From Desulfosporosinus sp. (lineage in GTDB: Bacteria > Campylobacterota > Campylobacteria > Campylobacterales > Arcobacteraceae): a stretch of 32,339 bases of DNA. Positions 29,377 to 32,339 of this stretch are shown here, piece by piece. The DNA lies in NCBI GenBank assembly GCA_020719775.1, contig DYPS01000026.1, forward strand, positions 1-32,339, in the 5' to 3' direction. The translations under genes and the position numbers were made by a program. Below the pieces are notes generated by a model. That model made no database searches. It had not been told where the DNA came from and was given only the letters and a program-made list of their open reading frames with translations. Position 1 is the stretch's first letter, and the number at the start of each line of letters is the position of its first letter.

Positions 29377-30048
29377 TTAATTTAAGTAACTTTCAAAGAG
29401 ATATTTATGATCACTTGGTAATATTCCAAATAAACTTCTAGCTAAATCTTGAATCTCCCATAAAGCACTTTTACTACTTCTAAGCCCTAAGAAGTTTTGT
29501 AAGCTTCTAGCATTGATTGTCCAAGTGAGTTCAGTTTTATAACTCTCTGGTAAGCAGTATTTGGCTCTGTCATTGCTTACCCCATCAACTAGCATAAGGC
29601 GTAAATTTTCTAATGCCGTAATTGAAGAAAAATCAACTCCTAGGATGTCACTCCAAACAAGATATTTACTAGCTCTTATCATATGTTTGTCACTATAAAC
29701 TTCAGTTGGATTTGTGTATTTTTCTTTGAGTTCTATCATCGACATACCATCTGTAAAGCTTTCTTCTTCTTTGAGTTCTTTAAGTGTGTATCTTGTTGAT
29801 TTTACACTTGGGCTCGCCATTCTATGTCTTGCTAACTCTTGCAATAATGCTCGACTTATTCCGCTAATATAAAATGTGTAAGTTAAATGCTCTAGTGTTG
29901 AAGCATGTTTAAATTTATTTCCAACTCTATCGATGAGGTCTTTATCTTTCTCTCCACCATTATCACTTTTATCGTGGCTTGCCCAACAAGTTCGTATAGC
30001 TGTTGCACATACTGTTAAAGATGTGTGTTGTAATAGTTCCACTTTCAT
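29377..30048 (-). CDS. thyX: Flavin-dependent thymidylate synthase ThyX
   Basis: ThyX makes dTMP from dUMP with FAD and methylenetetrahydrofolate, without the TS-type Ser/Cys chemistry of ThyA. The 223-residue protein has the signature RHRX7S: Arg74-His75-Arg76 to Ser84 in RHRMASPSVKSTRY. Substrate-binding positions are in EHLTYTF (53-59) and the C-terminal LQNFLGLRSS. AGGAAAAA precedes the ATG. It is the last gene of the hemD-zinc protein-thyX run and supplies dTTP close to the replication genes. Confidence 0.96.
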   Translation of the reverse strand: MKVELLQHTSLTVCATAIRTCWASHDKSDNGGEKDKDLIDRVGNKFKHASTLEHLTYTFYISGISRALLQELARHRMASPSVKSTRYTLKELKEEESFTDGMSMIELKEKYTNPTEVYSDKHMIRASKYLVWSDILGVDFSSITALENLRLMLVDGVSNDRAKYCLPESYKTELTWTINARSLQNFLGLRSSKSALWEIQDLARSLFGILPSDHKYLFESYLN

Positions 30049-30056
30049 ATTTTTTC

Positions 30057-30440
30057 CTATTTTTCATTTTCTTTATTGTACTCATTTTCAACTTCCAAAT
30101 CCCATAAAACAGAAATACCATACTCTCTATCAAGTGCAATATATTTAAAATATTCTTTTTTTGTGTTGTAGCTAAAAAGTCGCACAATCACATCTTCTCC
30201 GTTTAGAAGATTTTTCACTTCGTAGGGTCCAATTCCCTTTTTACCCCATTTTACAAGGGCATTCCCCCATATACGAAAAGAGCAAGTGGCATTTGGAGAA
30301 AGCTCAAACATCTCCCCGTCTTCGCTTCTCCAAGAGGCATTTGAACAGGTATAAATTTTTGTATTTTTTCCACAAACCACTTTTTTTTCGTAACTTACAA
30401 TGCCATTTTGGCAATATGGACACTTCCCAACACTAGCCAT
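30057..30440 (-). CDS. Small cysteine-rich (probable zinc) protein of unknown function
   Basis: A 127-residue protein. Cys7 and Cys10 (KCPYCQNGI), then Cys23, Cys32 and Cys53, resemble a topoisomerase-I-type C4 zinc ribbon with an enlarged second knuckle. The rest (about 60-120) is a beta-rich stretch with WGKKGIGPYEVKNLLNGED, which may be a second copy of the ribbon-like strand pattern without cysteines. It overlaps hemD by eight bases (ATGGCTAG) and ends eight bases before thyX, so it is expressed with both. DNA or RNA binding is a guess; no family name is recalled. Confidence 0.75.
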   Translation of the reverse strand: MASVGKCPYCQNGIVSYEKKVVCGKNTKIYTCSNASWRSEDGEMFELSPNATCSFRIWGNALVKWGKKGIGPYEVKNLLNGEDVIVRLFSYNTKKEYFKYIALDREYGISVLWDLEVENEYNKENEK

Positions 30441-31074
30441 TAGCCACCTTTAATGCTTTTTTTACACAACTTTCAATTGATCTTTCATCTGCAATAATGG
30501 GAGAGATGTAGGTTGGAAAATATCTTGCCGTTGTTTCCCCAATAGCAATTGCACTATAGGTTTCATCCCAAGTAAAGTTTTCTAAGAAACATTTGATAGT
30601 TGAAGGTGACGAAAAGATAAAAATTGAATTTTTTGGAAGATTATATATTGTATCATGCACTTTACATACGGTTTCATACACAATAACTTCATCACAAATA
30701 ATCCCATTGTTAGTTAAAATTGTAACTAGATTTGAAACAACTTCTTTGCCCCTTACATATAAAACTTTTTTATTTTTTAGATGGGGAATTAACTCTTTTG
30801 CAAATAGATCTCCGTGACCATTTTCGCCAGTAAAAGATAGTTTGCCATGAATCTCTTTTACTACTTTTGCAGTTTGAATAGCTATAGCATAAGCATCTAT
30901 ACTTTTCCAATCGGAAGTGATTTTATCGATCCCAAAGATACCATTTTTGGATGTAAAAATAAGTGCATCATAGAGCTTTAAATCTATTGAAGGTTTTAGA
31001 TAATTTATCTCTAGCGTTGGTAAATTCAAGGCAGGGAAAACTTTTTTATCCCCTAAAATATAGATATTTTTTAT
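30433..31074 (-). CDS. hemD: Uroporphyrinogen-III synthase (probable ATA start)
   Basis: HemD closes hydroxymethylbilane to uroporphyrinogen III in tetrapyrrole synthesis. Family features are DALIFTSKNGI, LYVRG, IFSSPSTIKCFLENF and IAIGETTA. The first canonical start in frame is TTG at 31029 (198 residues), with no ribosome site. It would remove the first beta strand, which reads KNIYILGDKKVFPA just upstream, a good match to the usual HemD N-terminus. No ATG, GTG or TTG exists in that upstream part. An AGGAG (31081-31085) six bases before an ATA at 31072-31074 and a TATAAT further up suggest initiation at ATA, giving 213 residues. Cooperates with hemH elsewhere in the window. Confidence 0.88.
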   Translation of the reverse strand: MKNIYILGDKKVFPALNLPTLEINYLKPSIDLKLYDALIFTSKNGIFGIDKITSDWKSIDAYAIAIQTAKVVKEIHGKLSFTGENGHGDLFAKELIPHLKNKKVLYVRGKEVVSNLVTILTNNGIICDEVIVYETVCKVHDTIYNLPKNSIFIFSSPSTIKCFLENFTWDETYSAIAIGETTARYFPTYISPIIADERSIESCVKKALKVANG

Positions 31075-31080
31075 AGGAAA

Positions 31081-31107
31081 CTCCTGAAATTTTATTTTTT
31101 GATTATA
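31081..31107 (-). promoter_or_regulatory. hemD promoter -10 and ribosome site
   Basis: Minus strand: TATAAT (31102-31107), expected start near 31095, then AGGAG (31081-31085). The short leader fits translation from 31074, not from the TTG at 31029. Confidence 0.6.
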
Positions 31108-31140
31108 GTGATTAACTCCTAAAATAGAGCTATTTTTTGG

Positions 31141-31146
31141 TACAAT
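31141..31146 (+). promoter_or_regulatory. -10 box of purT
   Basis: TACAAT preceded by a T-rich run (TATTTTTTGG) and followed, 30 nt on, by the AAAGGA ribosome site and the purT ATG. Confidence 0.5.
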
Positions 31147-31181
31147 TAAACCATATATTTATAGAAAAATAAAGGAAAAAT

Positions 31182-32339
31182 ATGAAATTTACAGCACCAT
31201 TAAAATCAAATAGTACAAAAATTATGCTTCTTGGAAGTGGAGAACTTGGAAAAGAAGTTGTTATTGAAGCTCAAAGATTGGGAATAGAAACTGTTGCCGT
31301 TGATAGCTATGCGAACGCACCAGCACATTTGGTTGCAAACCGAAGCTATGTTATAAATATGAAAAATCAAGACGAACTTTTGGATGTTATTAGAAGAGAA
31401 AAACCTGATTTTATTTTGCCTGAAGTTGAAGCTATAAGCATTTCGGCTCTTTTTCAAGCAGAAAAAGAAGGTTTTCATGTCATTCCAAATGCAGAAGCTG
31501 TAAATAAAACAATGAACCGAAAAAATATTCGAGTTTTTGCTTGCGAGGAATTGAAACTAACGGCTTCAAAGTATGAATTTGTTACAACTTATGAAGGACT
31601 TCAAGGTGCTGCTATCAAGATGGGCTTCCCTTGTGTTATAAAGCCTGTTATGAGTAGTAGTGGACATGGACAAAGTGTAGCTAGAAGTGTGGATGATTTA
31701 CCTAAATCTTGGGAATTAGCAAAAGAAGCTAGAGGAGATGCGAGCGAACTTATTGTTGAAGAATTTATAACATTTGACTATGAGATAACACTTTTAACTG
31801 TAAGAAATGAAACCGGAACAGTTTTCTGTGAGCCTATTGGACATATCCAAAAAGATGGTGACTATATCTTCTCATGGCAACCAATGGAGATGAGTGAAGT
31901 AGCGAAAGCAAAATCAATTGAAATCGCTCAAAAAATCACTGATGGACTAGGTGGAAGAGGACTTTTTGGAGTAGAGCTTTTTGTAAAAGGTGATGAGGTT
32001 TATTTTAGTGAAGTAAGTCCGCGTCCTCATGATACTGGAATGGTTACTTTGATAACACAATCCCAAAGTGAATTTGCACTTCATGTAAGGGCCGTTTTGG
32101 GGCTTCCGCTTGACTTTATAACTTACGGTGCTGGAGCTAGTGCTGCTTACAAATCTACAACTGATACTTTTGTCCCTGAGCTTTTGGTTGGTAGTGAATT
32201 GTTTGCAAAAAATTCTTTCGTAAGGGTTTTTGGAAAACCACAAAGTCATATCGGAAGAAGAATGGCAGTTGCCCTTACTTTTGACAAAGAGAGTTCAGCA
32301 GTAGCATTGGAAAATGCAAAAGAGTTGATAGGGAAGATT
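31182..32339 (+). CDS. purT: Formate-dependent phosphoribosylglycinamide formyltransferase (partial at 3' end)
   Basis: PurT is an ATP-grasp enzyme that formylates GAR with free formate and ATP in purine synthesis, replacing the folate-dependent PurN step. 386 codons are open to the window edge; E. coli PurT has 392 residues, so only a few are missing. Visible are the N-terminal Rossmann-like [20 protein letters not shown], the ATP-grasp stretch [51 protein letters not shown] with its metal-binding Glu residues, and [12 protein letters not shown]. The ATG at 31182 follows AAAGGA. Divergent from hemD. Confidence 0.95.
   Translation, partial: MKFTAPLKSNSTKIMLLGSGELGKEVVIEAQRLGIETVAVDSYANAPAHLVANRSYVINMKNQDELLDVIRREKPDFILPEVEAISISALFQAEKEGFHVIPNAEAVNKTMNRKNIRVFACEELKLTASKYEFVTTYEGLQGAAIKMGFPCVIKPVMSSSGHGQSVARSVDDLPKSWELAKEARGDASELIVEEFITFDYEITLLTVRNETGTVFCEPIGHIQKDGDYIFSWQPMEMSEVAKAKSIEIAQKITDGLGGRGLFGVELFVKGDEVYFSEVSPRPHDTGMVTLITQSQSEFALHVRAVLGLPLDFITYGAGASAAYKSTTDTFVPELLVGSELFAKNSFVRVFGKPQSHIGRRMAVALTFDKESSAVALENAKELIGKI

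Noticed and set aside
31206-32249. Minus-strand frames across purT
   Set aside because: They are antisense to a clear purT reading frame with family motifs throughout.

Overview
The window is one continuous stretch of AT-rich bacterial chromosome. It most likely comes from a member of the Campylobacterota (the former Epsilonproteobacteria). Support comes from gene order typical of that group: rsfS-nadD / gap-pgk-tpiA-fabI, lysA-pheA-hisC-dxs, and dnaA-dnaN-gyrB. DnaA boxes of the form TTATTCACA and promoters with a clear -10 but no obvious -35 also fit. The genus cannot be fixed from the sequence. There is no insertion sequence, phage gene, CRISPR array, tRNA or rRNA, and genes are tightly packed, often with 1-16 nt overlaps.

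Layout. Positions 1-748 (minus) hold rsfS (cut by the window edge) and nadD. Positions 830-12379 (plus) form a long metabolic run: gap, pgk, a second and very divergent GAPDH-family gene, tpiA, fabI, lysA, pheA, hisC, a phosphoribosyltransferase, dxs and hemH. Positions 12478-16114 (plus) hold proA, a formate-dehydrogenase-like molybdoenzyme and yraN behind their own promoter. Positions 16221-19884 look like an anaerobic block: an FmdE-domain gene (plus) and a class III ribonucleotide reductase operon (minus; nrdD, a separate 54-residue glycyl-radical piece, nrdG). The outward ends of both carry perfect FNR-type boxes (TTGAT-N4-ATCAA). Positions 19928-21589 (minus) hold a heavy-metal-binding protein, a glycosyltransferase-like protein and an unknown protein. 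Positions 21867-28598 (minus) are the replication-origin cluster mnmG-gyrB-dnaN-dnaA, with DnaA boxes on both sides of dnaA and a DnaA-trio-like element between dnaA and dnaN. Positions 28825-32339 hold ruvC (plus), hemD-zinc protein-thyX (minus) and purT (plus, cut by the window edge).

How the parts work together. The left half serves the triose-phosphate segment of glycolysis/gluconeogenesis plus lysine, aromatic, histidine, proline, fatty-acid, isoprenoid and haem synthesis. The central block supplies deoxynucleotides without oxygen and may handle formate. The right half starts chromosome replication and supplies gyrase, the clamp and dTMP.

Most notable points: class III RNR with its glycyl-radical site on a separate small ORF; paired FNR-type boxes; two neighbouring GAPDH paralogues with different cofactor-site residues; an origin with a DnaA-trio-like element; and a hemD whose best-supported start codon is ATA.
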